DNA of 64,000 bases from positions 186,001 through 250,000 of the forward strand of contig NZ_CP068083.1 of the NCBI RefSeq assembly GCF_016725325.1, in the 5' to 3' direction. The notes under the pieces were generated by a model. It had not been told where the DNA came from, did not search any database, and saw nothing but the letters and a program-made list of their open reading frames with translations. The stretch comes from Sphingobacterium spiritivorum (GTDB lineage: Bacteria; Bacteroidota; Bacteroidia; Sphingobacteriales; Sphingobacteriaceae). Both the position numbers and the translations under genes were made by a program. Within the stretch, counting starts at the first letter, position 1, and every line of letters begins with the position of its first letter. Of the stretch, positions 63,031-64,000 are shown one piece after another.

Positions 63031-64000
63031 TTAATATGTTTTCGGAGAAAACTGAGTCCATCCGAATGTCCACACCTGAGAAGGATTCGTCACAGCAGGA
63101 TCGATAGCTCCTTTGTATGAAGTTCCGGTACCGTAAGCTGGTGAAGTAGCTGTAGGACGTAAAACAAAAGGATTAAATCCGCCTGATACAGGGTAGAAAA
63201 TATTAGTTCCACCTGCTAATGCCAGATAAGACGTTGCATCAGAAGAAACTGTTGTCGAGTTGCCTGATCCCGGAGCAGTGCCATTGAATGCAGCTGCATA
63301 TCCGTGTACGACGTTGTTACTGAAATTACCTCCTGAAATGCTCTCGAAACTAGCTCCTGTAGCATAACCGGCGATGATTGAATTTTCGATATCCAGTGAA
63401 GAAGCTCTTCTCCAACGGTTACCATACTTAAGTTTAGTAGTAGCAACAGCTGCGTCTTTAATACCCAGGAATGTAAAGTTTCTCAATTTAGGATTAGTCA
63501 ATGGCAATCTTGTAGCATCACCTGCTCCATTGTTATCAGACTCTAAACCATTAGAATCAGAATTTCCACTTGAAGTACTGTTAGTAGAGTTAGGATCTTT
63601 CAGAGACAATGCATACTCAATAGTTCCGGTATATCCGAAATCAAAATCATAATCATCATCGTCATTTGAAGAAGCTACTAAATATTTCGCATTAACAGTA
63701 CCTCCGAAAAACTCAAAACCGTCATCTTTACCCCAAGATACCTGAATGTTTTCCAAAGTAGTTCCGTTACCGACACCACCTAAAGTCAGACCGTTGATCT
63801 CATTGTTTTCAGTCAGGTTATAACCTGCAAACTCAATACGCACATATTTCAAGGTACCGGAATTGTCAGCAGGATTACTTCCTCCGTAAGTTACATCTAC
63901 ACCTATAGGCGCAGGTACACCTTCGATACGTGTAGTAGCCGGTTGGTTAGTTGTCGCATTACCCAACATAATCACACCACCAAAATCGCCCGGATTGCGG
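63031..64000 (-). CDS. Secreted beta-helix-like protein (5' part outside window)
   Basis: The frame runs to the right edge without a start (the sequence at the edge reads RNPGDFGGVIMLGNATTNQPATT, as in the middle of a longer protein), so only about 320 C-terminal residues are visible. The body has the right-handed parallel-helix pattern (TLKYVRIEFAGYNL, NGLTLGGVGNGTTLENIQVSWGKDDGFEFFGGTVNAKYLV). It contains an acidic loop (SSNDDDDYDFDFGY) and an N/S/G-rich insertion (LKDPNSTNSTSSGNSDSNG). The C-terminus ends WTFGWTQFSPKTY and has no T9SS domain. Close relatives in Bacteroidota are secreted, with signal peptides, and often next to TonB-dependent receptors. Confidence 0.7.
   Translation of the reverse strand, partial: RNPGDFGGVIMLGNATTNQPATTRIEGVPAPIGVDVTYGGSNPADNSGTLKYVRIEFAGYNLTENNEINGLTLGGVGNGTTLENIQVSWGKDDGFEFFGGTVNAKYLVASSNDDDDYDFDFGYTGTIEYALSLKDPNSTNSTSSGNSDSNGLESDNNGAGDATRLPLTNPKLRNFTFLGIKDAAVATTKLKYGNRWRRASSLDIENSIIAGYATGASFESISGGNFSNNVVHGYAAAFNGTAPGSGNSTTVSSDATSYLALAGGTNIFYPVSGGFNPFVLRPTATSPAYGTGTSYKGAIDPAVTNPSQVWTFGWTQFSPKTY

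Noticed and set aside
1-64000. tRNA, rRNA, insertion sequences, prophage or replication origin
   Set aside because: No tRNA cloverleaf, rRNA segment, transposase, terminal inverted repeat pair or DnaA-box cluster was recognised in reading the window. A covariance or HMM search would be needed to be sure.

Overview
The window reads as a chromosomal segment of a Bacteroidota bacterium, most likely Sphingobacteriaceae (Sphingobacterium-like). The basis is four SusC/SusD outer-membrane pairs, three ECF sigma/FecR pairs, DUF4302- and PF15890-type lipoproteins, a gliding/T9SS type-B C-terminal domain, and promoters that fit the Bacteroidota pattern TTTG-N19-TAnnTTTG. Family calls come from reading motifs; no database search was run.

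Layout. (A) 1-10476, minus: one tightly packed operon of SusC, SusD, two DoxX-like membrane proteins, an exported rhodanese, an exported CstB-like persulfide dioxygenase/rhodanese and an FAD oxidoreductase that runs off the left edge. Its leader holds a Met/Cys-ending 27-codon ORF and a convergent small-RNA candidate. The inferred theme is uptake and oxidation of a sulfur compound. (B) 11155-14687, plus: TonB-dependent receptor and PepSY membrane protein (iron/siderophore type). (C) 14690-17054: Crp/Fnr remnant, small-RNA candidate, intact Crp/Fnr regulator, DinB-like protein, a hypothetical protein. (D) 26799-17165, minus: ECF sigma, an intervening Fic gene, FecR, SusC with STN domain, SusD, and two endonuclease/exonuclease/phosphatase-fold lipoproteins, one of which has lost its catalytic residues. 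(E) 27058-29829: WG-repeat-like secreted protein and a zinc alcohol dehydrogenase. (F) 30176-39251, plus: ECF sigma, FecR, SusC, SusD, zinc metallopeptidase lipoprotein, DUF4302 lipoprotein. A minus-strand RNA with a consensus promoter and terminator lies opposite the susC leader. (G) 50851-40388, minus: ECF sigma, FecR, SusC, SusD, GH18-like binding protein without catalytic residues, LamG protein and an EndoF1-like endo-beta-N-acetylglucosaminidase; this resembles a high-mannose N-glycan locus. (H) 51030-58284: a small membrane protein, three copies of an ~85-bp intergenic repeat, and a surface operon (1290-residue Ig-like repeat protein, a companion, and a type-B T9SS protein). (I) 58966-60333: group III truncated hemoglobin divergent from a cupin and an Rrf2/NsrR-like regulator, with a perfect 14-bp inverted repeat between them. 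(J) 60395-64000: S41 peptidase, small hypothetical proteins, and a partial secreted beta-helix-like protein.

The most interesting signals are regulatory. RNA candidates are transcribed against the 5' leaders of susC genes (strong for systems A and F, weaker for D), recalling the DonS-type antisense RNAs of Bacteroides. System A, which lacks an STN/anti-sigma circuit, instead has a sulfur-amino-acid leader peptide in front of a sulfur-handling operon.
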